DNA of 64,000 nucleotides from Prevotella sp. tc2-28 (GCF_900107705.1 NZ_FNRE01000015.1:1-64000); one strand, 5' to 3'; positions 35,535 through 46,000 are shown, counted from the first letter of the stretch. Notes: generated from the letters alone by a model not told the origin. Translations and numbers: made by a program.

Positions 35535-37057
35535 ACCTTCTCTAGTCTCTTCATCATCGCAAACATAAAGACTGCAGCAACGAGACAGACACCGAGGAAG
35601 ACGCTCCAGCATATCCACAGGGGTACAGCGCCCCACAGCAATCCACCAACCACAACGAGCTGGTTACCAATAGCTGTGGCCACAAACCAGCCACCCATCA
35701 TCATACCCTTGTACTTGGGAGGAGCAACCTTCGATACAAAGGAGATACCCATCGGGGAAAGCAACAGCTCACCAAAGGTAAGCACAAGATATACCATGAT
35801 GAGCAGGTTCGGGGTGACATCAGCTACATGGACAGCAACGGGATTGCCATCAGCACCCATCTCTGTCTGTGGCATAGGCAGTCCAAAGGAGCCAAAGGCC
35901 ATCAGTGCATAGGCAACAGCAGCGACAATCATGCCATAGGCTATCTTACGAGGAGCTGAAGGCTCTTTGCCCTTCGCTGCCAGCGAACCGAAGATAGCCA
36001 TAGAGACCGGTGTCAGTGCTACGACATAGAAGGGATTGAACTGCTGGAAGATAGGAGCAGAAACAGTGACAACACCCTCGCCATCATATTGCAGGAAAAG
36101 GAATGCCAAGGCTGCCAAAATGACGATTCCCGAAATCAGCTTGCCTTTGTCCGTCTTCGACTGGAAGAGTGAGAAGAGGGCATAGACAATGAAAATGACA
36201 GCCACCAAGTTCCACACATCGAAACACATAGCCTGCAAGCCTTGAGCTGACTGGGCCGTAAACTCATCGGCAAAATAGGTCAGCGAGAGTCCGTTCTGAT
36301 GGAAGGCCATCCAGAAGAAGATGACCACAGCAAATACAAGGCATAGGGCTACAATGCGTTGCTTCGTTTCTTCCTTAGACAACTCCTCAACAGGAGCGCT
36401 TTCTGTTGATGAGCTCTTCTTGACGCCACCCTCAGTATGGCGGAAGGTAGAACGAAACAGGTAATAGATTGCTATACTCAGCACGAGCGAAGCACAGGCT
36501 ACAGCGAATGAGAAGTGGTAAGCATCGTTACTGGAATAGCCCAGCGAAGTCTCTGCATACTCCTTAATCTTAATGGCTGCTGTAGGAGCAAACAGCGCTC
36601 CTATGTTGATGGCCATATAGAATATGGAGAAACCAGAGTCACGCTTGTCCTTATATTGTGGATCATTGTACAGGTCACCTACCATCACCTGCAGGTTACC
36701 CTTAAAGAGTCCCGTTCCAAAGCCAATGAGCAACAGGGCTGCCAGCATGACGACAAGCGCTACCGTGTCACCCCCCAAAGGAACTGACAGCAGCAGATAG
36801 CCTGCAAACATGATGATAATACCCGTTGTCACCATACGGCCAAAGCCAAACTTGTCAGCCATGATACCTCCGATGAGGGGGAAGAAATAAACTAACATGA
36901 GAAACGCACTATAGATGGTGCCGGCCAGTGCAGGTGACAATCCATAGTTAGCTCTCAAGAACAAAGCAAAGACAGCGAGCATGGTATAATAGCCAAATCG
37001 CTCACCCGTGTTGGCAAGAGCCAACGCAAACAGTCCTTTCGGTTGGTTTTCAAACAT
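35528..37057 (-). CDS. POT-family proton-coupled peptide transporter
   Basis: A 509-residue protein with about 14 membrane helices. The N-terminal E-R-F-G-Y-Y motif (NTGERFGYYTMLAVF) couples protons to peptide uptake, and FYMAINIGALFAP is the PTR2 signature. It imports di- or tripeptides. It starts 8 nt after the barrel-protein stop, so it is in the same leftward operon. Confidence 0.93.
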   Translation of the reverse strand: MFENQPKGLFALALANTGERFGYYTMLAVFALFLRANYGLSPALAGTIYSAFLMLVYFFPLIGGIMADKFGFGRMVTTGIIIMFAGYLLLSVPLGGDTVALVVMLAALLLIGFGTGLFKGNLQVMVGDLYNDPQYKDKRDSGFSIFYMAINIGALFAPTAAIKIKEYAETSLGYSSNDAYHFSFAVACASLVLSIAIYYLFRSTFRHTEGGVKKSSSTESAPVEELSKEETKQRIVALCLVFAVVIFFWMAFHQNGLSLTYFADEFTAQSAQGLQAMCFDVWNLVAVIFIVYALFSLFQSKTDKGKLISGIVILAALAFLFLQYDGEGVVTVSAPIFQQFNPFYVVALTPVSMAIFGSLAAKGKEPSAPRKIAYGMIVAAVAYALMAFGSFGLPMPQTEMGADGNPVAVHVADVTPNLLIMVYLVLTFGELLLSPMGISFVSKVAPPKYKGMMMGGWFVATAIGNQLVVVGGLLWGAVPLWICWSVFLGVCLVAAVFMFAMMKRLEKVC

Positions 37058-37065
37058 AATCTTTT

Positions 37066-37830
37066 CTATTTAATTTTATCGTTTTTAGTTCTGATGAGAT
37101 CAAACAGGTAGGTAGCCTTGATGACAATCTGCCCGAAATTACTACGTCCGAAGAAGTCGGACTTAGAATTCTTATATATGTCACCCAGTCCATAGTAATA
37201 GCGTCCTTCCAAAATGAAGTGACCTACCTTGGGATGGGAAAACTCAATGCCACCACCCACCGCGATGCCATAGTCAAACTTCTTCTGGACAGCCATCGTG
37301 TCCTGTGCCTCTATCTTCGATGAGCGCTCTGTCAGTTTGCCTATACCTGGCTGCAGGTTACTGGTAGTCGACTCATCAAGGAAAAAGCCTATCTGTGGAC
37401 CTAACTGAATGAATCCCTGCAGTCCTTTGCGCTCACGTCCCCACCCTAGACGCGCCATGATAGGCACCTGAACATATTTCATATGACGTTCATAGGACAA
37501 GGGATTGGCCTTTTCCTTGTCATTGACATAATAGACGGGTTGGTTGTCCATGTCCATGATATTCTCTTTCCATCCGGTCTGTACCAGGTTGACCTCTGCC
37601 ACGATGGCACAGACGCTCTTGAAATATTTCTCACAGGTATAGCGGAAGGTGACTCCACCTGTCATTCCACCCAACTGTTTTTGGGGTACCTCAGGCACAA
37701 AACCTACCGAACTCAGCATATAACCTGCGCTGACACCAACGGCTAAGTCGTTACGATATTCTCCTACCTGAGCACGTGTGGCGAGCAACGAGCAATGAAC
37801 TACGAGCAATAAAATCAAATACCGTTTCAT
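37066..37830 (-). CDS. PorT-like outer-membrane beta-barrel protein
   Basis: The protein has 254 residues from ATG 37830. The signal peptide is RYLILLLVVHCSLLATRA. It has alternating strands with GVSAGYMLSSVGFVPE, GGVTFRYTCEKYFKSV and YGIAVGGGIEFSHPKVGHFILEGRYYYGLGD, typical of the PorT-family barrels of Bacteroidetes. Its role is unknown; PorT itself is tied to type IX secretion, but this copy is not assigned. Confidence 0.8.
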   Translation of the reverse strand: MKRYLILLLVVHCSLLATRAQVGEYRNDLAVGVSAGYMLSSVGFVPEVPQKQLGGMTGGVTFRYTCEKYFKSVCAIVAEVNLVQTGWKENIMDMDNQPVYYVNDKEKANPLSYERHMKYVQVPIMARLGWGRERKGLQGFIQLGPQIGFFLDESTTSNLQPGIGKLTERSSKIEAQDTMAVQKKFDYGIAVGGGIEFSHPKVGHFILEGRYYYGLGDIYKNSKSDFFGRSNFGQIVIKATYLFDLIRTKNDKIK

Positions 37831-37839
37831 CTTCAAGCT

Positions 37840-39237
37840 TTAAAAATTGATGGTTTCCACCTTATTGCCAGTAGTATAGTGAACAAAGAGGATGGCTTTG
37901 TTCTGCAGTCCGCCATTGCCCATCCGCTCGAAATGAAGGGGAGTCTGCAAGGGGGTATAACCTGCCATGCCGGAAGCACCCGTGAAGTGCTTTCCATAGA
38001 GGTGAAGACCCTTCAGCATGAAGAAGGCATGGTCAAATCCTGTCACTGCATAGCGCTGGTGGTAGTTCTGCATTTCCTGATGGAAGTTCCAGCGATACTT
38101 GCGCTTGATACGTTCTGAGCGTACGGACAGCGGATCCATATAATAGGTTGAAGGGATGTACACATCGAACTTATAGAAATTGTCCAGATACATACGGGTA
38201 TACATCAGCCACTCGGTATAGCCAAACATGGTGATGAGGATGCCCGGGGTGGACGTTATCAGACCATTCAACTTGGCAAATGCCACATTCAATTCGGAAG
38301 ACCTGCTAGTGTTTAGAATCACGACATTACGCTGGTTCATGTCGAAAGCCTTGCGGAACATGCTCTCGCTAGACCGTAGGTTTGTGATGGAATACTGGAT
38401 GCCATCCTGTTCCAGTTTGCGACGCAAGGCTGCCGTAAAACCGCCTTTCGTACTGGTTGAGTCGTTGCAGTCGATGAGCACGGGGTGGCAGCCCTTGAAA
38501 CGCTGACAGAAACGGTAGACATAGGCTTCGTTCAACACATGTCCGTTCTGGTAAGCCTGAAAGAGGTTACCATTATCGTAGACTTCCTGCGAACTGGTGG
38601 AGAATGGAATCAACACGCGAATGTCATGGGTCTGAGCAAAGTCACCCAATGCCTTAACCTGTTTGGTATAGAGTGGGCCAATAATCAGGTCGCGGTTAGC
38701 AGCCTTGGGGTCTTTGAGCACCTTGCTGATATCTGTATCTTCTGCCACATTCCATGCACAGACATCCACGGAGATGCCTTTGGTCTTCAGACTGTCACAA
38801 GCCATCAACACCCCCCGATAGTACTCCACCATGCGCTTGCCGTCACCATTCTGGTCGTGCAAGGGCAACATGACACCCAATCGGATAGCTCGTTGGCGTA
38901 CATCGTCCTTGTCCATGGGCTTGGCAGCGCTTACAGAACTGGCGACAACGTTCTGACTCGTAGAACTAGCTGCACTGTTCTGGCTGTTCTGACTGTTCGA
39001 AGGGAATGGTATTCTGATGAAGGACCCCTTTTTCAACTCATAGCCTGGAGTGTTCATCTCGGGGTTCGCCTTGATGAGCTCCTCTATCGTGATATTGTTC
39101 TCACGGGCAATACCGAAAATGGTTTCCTTACGTTTTACTTCATGCAGTTCCTTGTAGCTCTGCACCTGTGCTGACACGGTCTCCGACATGGAGAGCGAGA
39201 GCACCAATGCGACAAAATATCGTGTTATTCTTTTCAT
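37840..39237 (-). CDS. LysM domain fused to a periplasmic-binding-protein-like domain
   Basis: A 465-residue protein with a signal peptide (RYFVALVLSLSMSETVSA). One LysM at about residues 30-75 (HEVKRKETIFGIARENNITIEELIKANP) is followed by a Ser/Gln/Asn-rich linker. Residues 110-465 form a type 1 periplasmic-binding fold (RLGVMLPLHDQNGDG, LIIGPLYTKQVKAL, RVLIPFSTSS). It should anchor to peptidoglycan while holding a ligand-binding or structural domain. It is the first gene of the leftward five-gene run. Confidence 0.85.
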   Translation of the reverse strand: MKRITRYFVALVLSLSMSETVSAQVQSYKELHEVKRKETIFGIARENNITIEELIKANPEMNTPGYELKKGSFIRIPFPSNSQNSQNSAASSTSQNVVASSVSAAKPMDKDDVRQRAIRLGVMLPLHDQNGDGKRMVEYYRGVLMACDSLKTKGISVDVCAWNVAEDTDISKVLKDPKAANRDLIIGPLYTKQVKALGDFAQTHDIRVLIPFSTSSQEVYDNGNLFQAYQNGHVLNEAYVYRFCQRFKGCHPVLIDCNDSTSTKGGFTAALRRKLEQDGIQYSITNLRSSESMFRKAFDMNQRNVVILNTSRSSELNVAFAKLNGLITSTPGILITMFGYTEWLMYTRMYLDNFYKFDVYIPSTYYMDPLSVRSERIKRKYRWNFHQEMQNYHQRYAVTGFDHAFFMLKGLHLYGKHFTGASGMAGYTPLQTPLHFERMGNGGLQNKAILFVHYTTGNKVETINF

Positions 39238-39267
39238 CTTCTAGGTCTTTTTTTACGTTTTGCGCTA

Positions 39268-39316
39268 CAAAATTACAAAAAAAGTAGCGTAAGTTCTACT
39301 TTTTTCAGTAATTTTG
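39268..39316. promoter_or_regulatory. Symmetric divergent promoter inside a 49-bp dyad
   Basis: Minus -7 box TAATTTTG (39268-39275) and plus -7 box TAATTTTG (39309-39316) lie at the ends of two near-perfect inverted arms: CAAAATTAC plus an A run plus GTAG (39268-39287), and CTAC plus a T run plus CAGTAATTTTG (39296-39316). The 8-nt centre is CGTAAGTT. The two genes are therefore transcribed from mirror-image promoters. Confidence 0.8.
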
Positions 39317-39338
39317 CAAAAATATTCGCATATCAACA

Positions 39339-40016
39339 ATGATTTTAAAGAAAACAACCTGTCTTTTGGCTCTCCTGAGCATTTGTCTTGGGGGCTATGC
39401 TGACATCGTAGTAACGGCAACCTATACAGATAAGGAAGGAACGGAACAGACTGCTGAAAAGGAGATTCAAGACGTCAGTGCTCCCTTAAGGGTTCATTTC
39501 ACCACCAATGCCCTAGACCTTTATGAAGGGGCTTCTCTGGAATGGCGCATCCGCCATCAGTCATCAGGTCCTCGTGTCACCCGATACGACCAGGAACTGG
39601 ACTACACCTTCACAGAGGCGGGCATCAACCTGGTCACGCTACGTGTCATGCAGGAGGGCGAAGCCGTTGATTCCACATCGTTCAGCGTCACCATCAGCGA
39701 GAGTTGTCTGGAGATGCCCAATGCCTTCTCGCCTAATGGCGACGAACATAACGACATCTACCGTCCTAAACAGAGTAGCCTGAAGAGTATCGTGGAGTTT
39801 CATGCCTATATCTTCAACCGTCATGGCCAGAAGCTATTTGACTGGACTGACCCGACAAAGGGATGGGATGGCACCTACCGGGGCAATCCCGTGAAGGACG
39901 GTGTCTATTTTGTCTATGTCAAGGCTCGTGGAGCTGATGGCATCGAGTATAACATCCGACGTGACGTGAACCTGATTCGTAATTTTAACATCGTGACCAA
40001 CAGCAATAATGAGTAA
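39339..40016 (+). CDS. Short protein with T9SS/gliding-type C-terminal domain
   Basis: A 225-residue protein with a signal peptide (KTTCLLALLSICLGGYA). A single Ig/PKD-like domain is followed by the CHU_C/type B sorting domain (MPNAFSPNGDEHNDIYRP, IFNRHGQKLFDWTDPTKGWDGTYRG, VKDGVYFVYVKA). This domain directs proteins through the type IX secretion system in Bacteroidetes. At 225 residues it is unusually short for a T9SS cargo. Its stop overlaps the uvrA start by 8 nt, so the two are coupled. Confidence 0.85.
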   Translation: MILKKTTCLLALLSICLGGYADIVVTATYTDKEGTEQTAEKEIQDVSAPLRVHFTTNALDLYEGASLEWRIRHQSSGPRVTRYDQELDYTFTEAGINLVTLRVMQEGEAVDSTSFSVTISESCLEMPNAFSPNGDEHNDIYRPKQSSLKSIVEFHAYIFNRHGQKLFDWTDPTKGWDGTYRGNPVKDGVYFVYVKARGADGIEYNIRRDVNLIRNFNIVTNSNNE

Positions 40017-42843
40017 CGACGAGAAGATAAACGTATGGGGAGCCCGGGTGCATAACCTGAAGAACATTGATGTGGAGATACCACGTCACTCACTCACGGT
40101 CATCACGGGGCTCAGTGGAAGTGGTAAGTCAAGTCTTGCCTTTGACACCATCTTCGCCGAGGGACAGCGCAGGTATATCGAGACGTTCTCTGCCTATGCC
40201 CGTAATTTCCTGGGAGGCATGGAACGTCCGGATGTAGACAAGATAACAGGACTGTCACCTGTCATCAGCATCGAACAGAAGACCACGAACAAGAACCCTC
40301 GTTCCACAGTAGGTACGACGACGGAGGTCTACGACTACATGCGACTGCTCTTTGCCCGTGCCGGTAAGGCATACAGCTATGCAACAGGCGAACCTATGGT
40401 GAAATATACCGAGGAGAAGGTCGTCGACATGATTACCCACCACTATGCTGGAAGAAAGATCCTCATCCTGGCACCACTGATACGCAGTCGTAAAGGTCAC
40501 TATCGCGAACTCTTCGAAGGTCTGCGACGCAAAGGCTACCTCCATGTACGCATCGACGGTGAGGTTTCTGAGATTAGACAGGGCATGAAGGTTGACCGCT
40601 ACAAGAACCACGACATCGAGGTAATCATCGACCGCCTGGCTGTCAAGGACAATGCCGACGAGCGTCTGAAGAAGAGCGTACAGATGGCGATGAAACAAGG
40701 TGAGGGGTTGGTCATGATTATCGATCATGAGAGCGGAGAGGTCAAGCACTTCTCCAAACGACTGATGTGCCCTACCACAGGCATTTCCTACAACGACCCT
40801 GCTCCTAACACGTTCTCTTTCAACTCTCCCCAAGGAGCCTGTCCACGATGCAAGGGACTGGGATATATCAATGAGATAGATCTCGGCAAGGTCATCCCCA
40901 ACCGCAAGCATAGCATCTACGAAGGGGGCATCGTACCACTGGGGAAATACAAAAACCAGATGATCTTCTGGCAGATTGACGCCATCTTACATAAGTACGA
41001 CTGTGACCTGAAGACCAAGATAGAGGATATTCCTGACGAGGCGCTCAACGAGATTCTTTATGGCTCTCTGGAGAGTGTCCGCATCGCCAAAGAACTGGTA
41101 CACACGTCGAGCGACTACTTCGTCGACTTCGACGGTGTCGTGAAATACCTGCGCTCTGTGATGGAGAACGACGAGAGCTCGAGTGGTCAGAAATGGGCTG
41201 ACCAGTTCCTGGCCGAGTGCGAGTGTCCGGAATGTCATGGACAGCGACTTACACGTGAGGCACTGAGTTATCGGATATGGGACAAGAACATCTCCGAACT
41301 GGCACGTATGGACTTGTCCGAACTGCGTCAGTGGCTTGACGAAGTGGAGAAGCATCTCGACAACCAGCAACAGCAGATTGCCGCAGAGATTCTGAAAGAA
41401 ATAAGGACACGTCTGGACTTCCTCCTGGAGGTTGGCCTCGACTATCTGGCACTGAACCGCCAGGCAGCATCGCTCTCGGGAGGTGAGAGCCAACGCATCC
41501 GCCTAGCCACTCAGATTGGTTCACAGCTAGTCAACGTACTCTATATCCTTGACGAACCGAGCATCGGACTGCACCAGCGTGACAACGACCGCCTCATCAA
41601 GTCATTAAAGGAACTACGCGATCTAGGCAACACGGTCATTGTCGTTGAACATGACCGTGACATGATGCTAGCTGCTGACTACGTCGTTGACATTGGTCCC
41701 AAGGCTGGTCGCAAGGGGGGCGAGGTTGTCTTTCAAGGCACCGTCGACGAGATGCTGAAACAGAACACCATCACTGCCCAATACCTCAATGGACAACTGA
41801 AGATAGAACTGCCCAAGAAGCATCGTCCAGGCAATGATCATTCTCTCATACTCAGGGGATGCCGGGGTAACAACCTGAAAAATGTCGACGTGGAGTTCCC
41901 CTTGGGCAAGCTCATCGTAGTGACAGGAGTTTCCGGCTCTGGAAAGTCAACACTGGTAAATGAAACGCTCTACCCCATCCTCTCGCAACATTTCTACCGT
42001 TCCCTTCAGCAGCCCATGCCCTATGAGGCTATCGAAGGACTGGAACAGGTCGACAAAGTGGTGAACGTCGACCAGACTCCCATTGGCCGTACACCACGCT
42101 CCAACCCTGCCACCTATACAGGTGTCTTCAGTGATATCCGTTCGTTGTTCGTCAACCTGCCTGAAGCCCAGATTCGTGGTTACAAGCCGGGACGTTTCTC
42201 TTTTAATGTGAAGGGGGGACGCTGTGAGACGTGTGGGGGCAATGGCTATAAGACCATCGAAATGAACTTCCTCCCTGACATCCAGGTGCCCTGTGAAGAG
42301 TGTCATGGCAAGCGCTATAACCGCGAGACGCTGGAAGTACGCTACAAGGGCAAGTCGATTGCCGACGTGCTGGACATGACCATCAACCAGGCGGTGGAGT
42401 TCTTTGAGAATGTTCCCGACATCCTCCGTAAGATAAAGACCATCCAGGATGTCGGACTGGGCTATATCAAACTAGGACAGTCGTCTACAACACTCAGTGG
42501 TGGTGAAAGCCAACGTGTCAAACTGGCCACAGAACTGGCTAAGAAGGATACTGGAAAGACGGTCTATATTCTCGACGAACCGACCACAGGACTCCATTTT
42601 GAAGACATCCGCATCCTGATGGACGTCCTCAAACGCCTAGTGGACAGGGGCAATACCGTCATCATTATCGAGCATAACCTGGATGTCATCAAACTGGCCG
42701 ACCATATCATCGATATGGGTCCTGAGGGTGGACGCAATGGCGGTACTGTCCTGACAACAGGCACCCCAGAGGAGGTGGCGAAGTCGAAAAAGGGCTTCAC
42801 ACCCAAGTTCCTCAAGGCTGAACTGAAGAACTCATCGCGCTAA
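40009..42843 (+). CDS. uvrA: Excinuclease ABC subunit A
   Basis: The protein has 944 residues, full length. Two ABC modules: Walker A near residue 34-41 (GLSGSGKS) and again near 640 (GVSGSGKS). Each has its signature ([24 protein letters not shown]). Zinc-binding sets are CPRCKG and CPECHG in the first half, and CETCGG and CEECHG in the second. It scans DNA for damage with UvrB. Its last 12 nt overlap the convergent glycosidase gene. The start lies inside the upstream T9SS-domain gene, so expression probably depends on the promoter at 39309. Confidence 0.97.
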   Translation: MSNDEKINVWGARVHNLKNIDVEIPRHSLTVITGLSGSGKSSLAFDTIFAEGQRRYIETFSAYARNFLGGMERPDVDKITGLSPVISIEQKTTNKNPRSTVGTTTEVYDYMRLLFARAGKAYSYATGEPMVKYTEEKVVDMITHHYAGRKILILAPLIRSRKGHYRELFEGLRRKGYLHVRIDGEVSEIRQGMKVDRYKNHDIEVIIDRLAVKDNADERLKKSVQMAMKQGEGLVMIIDHESGEVKHFSKRLMCPTTGISYNDPAPNTFSFNSPQGACPRCKGLGYINEIDLGKVIPNRKHSIYEGGIVPLGKYKNQMIFWQIDAILHKYDCDLKTKIEDIPDEALNEILYGSLESVRIAKELVHTSSDYFVDFDGVVKYLRSVMENDESSSGQKWADQFLAECECPECHGQRLTREALSYRIWDKNISELARMDLSELRQWLDEVEKHLDNQQQQIAAEILKEIRTRLDFLLEVGLDYLALNRQAASLSGGESQRIRLATQIGSQLVNVLYILDEPSIGLHQRDNDRLIKSLKELRDLGNTVIVVEHDRDMMLAADYVVDIGPKAGRKGGEVVFQGTVDEMLKQNTITAQYLNGQLKIELPKKHRPGNDHSLILRGCRGNNLKNVDVEFPLGKLIVVTGVSGSGKSTLVNETLYPILSQHFYRSLQQPMPYEAIEGLEQVDKVVNVDQTPIGRTPRSNPATYTGVFSDIRSLFVNLPEAQIRGYKPGRFSFNVKGGRCETCGGNGYKTIEMNFLPDIQVPCEECHGKRYNRETLEVRYKGKSIADVLDMTINQAVEFFENVPDILRKIKTIQDVGLGYIKLGQSSTTLSGGESQRVKLATELAKKDTGKTVYILDEPTTGLHFEDIRILMDVLKRLVDRGNTVIIIEHNLDVIKLADHIIDMGPEGGRNGGTVLTTGTPEEVAKSKKGFTPKFLKAELKNSSR

Positions 42844-45768
42844 GGTCACTCCCATCAGTCCGATGACCACATCATTCGAGAGGGTGCGCAACGTCAGACT
42901 GCGTACCTTTTTGTTGCGCTGCAGCGGCATACGGAGCATCTGGGCAGCACCACCGGGAATCTCTCGTCCATAGACGCCTTTTATAGCCAGCTCCTCACCA
43001 AGCTGACGACTGACTGTACCCGTTCCAAAGGCCACACGATAAGGCCGGGGCTCTGCTGTGCGGAAGGCCTGTCCGTCGACATAGTAGTCTTGCTCTATCG
43101 GACACCAGTTGTGAGGAGGTCTGAGACGCAGCGTATCAGTGGTATCATCCACATAGCGAACGGTCACCAATGCATTGTCTATGCCATACTGCATATGGTT
43201 CGTCGACCCTGCCATCAACAGCCAGAGGCTTTCTCCACGCCCTTGCAGGGGGATGGTGACACTGTCGGGATAGTTGTCCCATAGCGAGGTATAGATGATG
43301 TTACGTCCTGTGACAGGCGTACGGAAGGGAACTCCAGCCACCACAAACTGTCCATGGTGAATCATCGAACGGAACACGCTGTCATTGATATCAGGACGAT
43401 AGTGTGGATGGCACCACTCCCCTATGCCTTGCAAGGGAATCTGTAACGTAGTATAGGGAGGACGAGGCGAACGATATTCCTGTTGGAAGATGTCCTTTAC
43501 GGAAGCATTGAAATAACGCTCGATGCGCTGTGGACGGTATTTCATCCCTGCAACAGGCTCTGCAGTATCCGTATTTTTCGTTTCCGGGATGTATGCTAGA
43601 CTGACAGCATCTTCCATATAATCTGCTCGTTCCACTTCTATGACCTGGTAGGTTGCTGTCGTACCCGTCACGTCACGATAGCGTCCTTGTCCCAGGTTCT
43701 GCCGCAGCACGATGCACAGTGGCTGACGGAAATGTTGGGTAATCTCATAACGTTCCTTGTTTCCTTTACGCACAAACCGATATTCTATATATGGCGTCTT
43801 CACATGTACACTGTCCCACTCTTTCGGAAATCCCGGACGCAGCAGACATTGTCCATACAAAGCCTGTGGAACGATACCGAAAAGACCTTGCAACAGTGTA
43901 CGTGAGGAGATGCCGATGCAGTCGCCAAAATCGCGGTAGCACTCACCACGGGCGGCATCGTAATGACTAATCTGTCCAAAGTTAGCCGGCGACTGTCCAT
44001 AATACATCTGATCCAGCACGTTGGCCTTCATCAATTGAAAACCTGCCTCACTGCGGCCTGCCTCGAAATAAGCCAGGGCGGTATGCATTACCTCTGCCGC
44101 AGCCACATTGTTGATACTCCACGAATAGGGCATCCATGTACTAGTGGCTATCGTGCTCAATCCTGTCTTCTCCACAGGAATATGTGGAATCTCCCGATCG
44201 ACATATCGGGTAGCCTGATAGGCCTGTTCCTGTGTGCAGGCACCACAGTCAATGGGGGTATAGATGCTCCACACCGCCGCATGTTCATGAACGCGCTGTA
44301 ACCCCATCAGGTCCTGGTATTCCGCCCAGTGTCCCTTGTCTGCCAGCCACAGCCTGCTATTCATCGCCTGTAGAATGGCGTCAGCCTCCTTGCGATAAGG
44401 GGTGGCATCTTCTCCCAGGAGTTCTGCAATACGGGCAGCCAGCAGATGCCCTCGGTAGTTATAGGCGGAGGAATGAGTGACGGCACCACCACTATAGTAA
44501 AGGGCATCCGACGCCCAGATACAACAGTAGGCATCATACAGGTGGTCTCCATCGGGATCGTAGTTTCGCTTCTCCCAAGCCAGATGACTGGTCAGCACCG
44601 CCCACATCTGTCGCATATACGTGGTATCTGCATCATATTGGAAATGCCACAGCAACTCATCGACATAGTTGAGGTTCATGTCATAGTGGTGCATCTGGTT
44701 GTTACGGTTCGGGTTACGACAGATATAGCCATTGCTATACATCTGCGTTCCCCACTTCTTCTCTGCTCTTGCCAGCTGCTGTTGGGGATCTTGGGTGGGA
44801 TGTGGAAAGACTGGGGCGACGTCACGCACCTGACTATTGGCATAGGCATTGAAATGCTTCACAGCCCGCTCGTTCCATCCCAGCACATCACCAAGGTAAC
44901 CTGCGCGCCAACCTGCCAGCGGCATGCGCCACCCGACACAGCCATGCAACCACGTCTCTCCGTCCCAGTCTCCGTCTGCTGCCATCACCAGTGCGGCTCC
45001 TAACGTGTTGATATAGGGGTCTGGCGTGTCAAACTGGATGCGCTGGGCCATCGTATGCCAGTGACTGAAAGCCTTGTCATACATCCTGACAGCCTCAGCA
45101 TATGGCACATGGGCTATGGAGTCCAGTATCACCACGATAGTGGCAGCCTTGCGTCGTTCGTCTGCATACGCTGCCGTGCTAACCTGCAGTCCTTTTTCTT
45201 GTGGATCATGTTCAAAGACACCTGGCCGGTCAGCCCCGATGTCACCATTACGTTGCAGTTTGGGCTGTGCGATCTGACACACCTTCACCTGCACATCAAG
45301 TGCAGGGAAAACACCTGTCGTTGCCAACTGCCACACGGCACCCTCTTCGTCATACAGCGACACCACCTTCACACAGAGCGTTCCACTACCCCAGCGCTGG
45401 TCACGCAACACATAGGAACGCATGCCGTCTTCATAGGCAGCACGACAAAAGTCCGTAGCGTCCAGTGGCACACCATTGACCACCAGTCGGATGTTCCGGT
45501 GATGGTTCTTCTTGGCTACGGCAAACACCGGACGGTCAGAGGTCTCCAGCCGCCAGTCTGTGTGCGAGCCATAGAGGGCACGTGTGAAGCGGTTACTGCC
45601 ATTCTCGCTGACAAAGGCTCGTCCCTCAGGACGGTATTGCAACGTACGGGCACTACCTGCCTTTCCGTCGTTATAGGACATCGACTCGATATAGTCTCCA
45701 ATACGTTTGTTCTGTGCAGTGGCTTGTATAACGCCACACACTGCAAAAAGTGCGATTAGTTTTTTCAT
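42832..45768 (-). CDS. Secreted six-hairpin glycosidase-like protein (probably DUF4450)
   Basis: A 978-residue protein with a signal peptide (KLIALFAVCGVIQATA). The N-terminal beta-sandwich (residues about 20-230) looks like DUF4450. The central part is an alpha/alpha-barrel-like domain (GDWDGETWLHGCVGWRMPLAGWRAGYLGD; NYVDELLWHFQYDADTTYMRQ; YDPDGDHLYDAYCCIWASDALYYSGG), the layout of six-hairpin glycosidases such as the GH15/GH65/GH95 clan. Candidate acid and base residues lie in those loops. The activity is not named from sequence. It has its own nearly leaderless promoter. Confidence 0.7.
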   Translation of the reverse strand: MKKLIALFAVCGVIQATAQNKRIGDYIESMSYNDGKAGSARTLQYRPEGRAFVSENGSNRFTRALYGSHTDWRLETSDRPVFAVAKKNHHRNIRLVVNGVPLDATDFCRAAYEDGMRSYVLRDQRWGSGTLCVKVVSLYDEEGAVWQLATTGVFPALDVQVKVCQIAQPKLQRNGDIGADRPGVFEHDPQEKGLQVSTAAYADERRKAATIVVILDSIAHVPYAEAVRMYDKAFSHWHTMAQRIQFDTPDPYINTLGAALVMAADGDWDGETWLHGCVGWRMPLAGWRAGYLGDVLGWNERAVKHFNAYANSQVRDVAPVFPHPTQDPQQQLARAEKKWGTQMYSNGYICRNPNRNNQMHHYDMNLNYVDELLWHFQYDADTTYMRQMWAVLTSHLAWEKRNYDPDGDHLYDAYCCIWASDALYYSGGAVTHSSAYNYRGHLLAARIAELLGEDATPYRKEADAILQAMNSRLWLADKGHWAEYQDLMGLQRVHEHAAVWSIYTPIDCGACTQEQAYQATRYVDREIPHIPVEKTGLSTIATSTWMPYSWSINNVAAAEVMHTALAYFEAGRSEAGFQLMKANVLDQMYYGQSPANFGQISHYDAARGECYRDFGDCIGISSRTLLQGLFGIVPQALYGQCLLRPGFPKEWDSVHVKTPYIEYRFVRKGNKERYEITQHFRQPLCIVLRQNLGQGRYRDVTGTTATYQVIEVERADYMEDAVSLAYIPETKNTDTAEPVAGMKYRPQRIERYFNASVKDIFQQEYRSPRPPYTTLQIPLQGIGEWCHPHYRPDINDSVFRSMIHHGQFVVAGVPFRTPVTGRNIIYTSLWDNYPDSVTIPLQGRGESLWLLMAGSTNHMQYGIDNALVTVRYVDDTTDTLRLRPPHNWCPIEQDYYVDGQAFRTAEPRPYRVAFGTGTVSRQLGEELAIKGVYGREIPGGAAQMLRMPLQRNKKVRSLTLRTLSNDVVIGLMGVTLAR

Positions 45769-45776
45769 ATCGCTTG

Positions 45777-45784
45777 CAAAGATA
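45777..45784 (-). promoter_or_regulatory. -7 box of the glycosidase-like gene
   Basis: TATCTTTG on the minus strand; only 8 nt separate it from ATG 45768. Confidence 0.7.
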
Positions 45785-45785
45785 C

Positions 45786-45819
45786 AAAAAAAAATCGACT
45801 GTCATCACGACAATCGATT
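45786..45819 (-). terminator. Intrinsic terminator of the candidate small RNA
   Basis: On the minus strand AATCGATTGTC pairs with GACAGTCGATT around GTGAT, then a run of nine T. The one non-Watson-Crick pair is U-G on the minus RNA but a C-A mismatch on the plus, so the signal is directional. Confidence 0.75.
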
Positions 45820-45921
45820 CTAAAAACAAACTACTTAAAAACTAATCTACTAAAACAAATCAAAAAAATATCTTTTTTCTTATGAAGTCTTATACGATAT
45901 TGCCTACGGTTTTCCGTTTGA
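45786..45921 (-). ncRNA. Candidate small RNA with its own promoter and terminator
   Basis: A minus-strand unit of about 136 nt. The predicted start lies just after TAACTTTG (45927-45934). The RNA would open with a small ACGG-AAAA-CCGT hairpin, run through an A/U-rich middle, and end in a strong terminator at 45786-45819. No ORF with a start codon fits. It matches no RNA family I can name from sequence alone. Confidence 0.4.
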
Positions 45922-45926
45922 CGTTG

Positions 45927-45934
45927 CAAAGTTA
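45927..45934 (-). promoter_or_regulatory. -7 box of the candidate small RNA
   Basis: TAACTTTG on the minus strand, preceded 20 bp upstream by CTTG, a near match to the -33 box. It lies downstream of the groEL terminator. Confidence 0.5.
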
Positions 45935-46000
45935 GGAATATTCCTATCAAGAAACAAGCATTCGGGCAAAAAGTTGAGTACGATTTTGATTTAAATCAAT

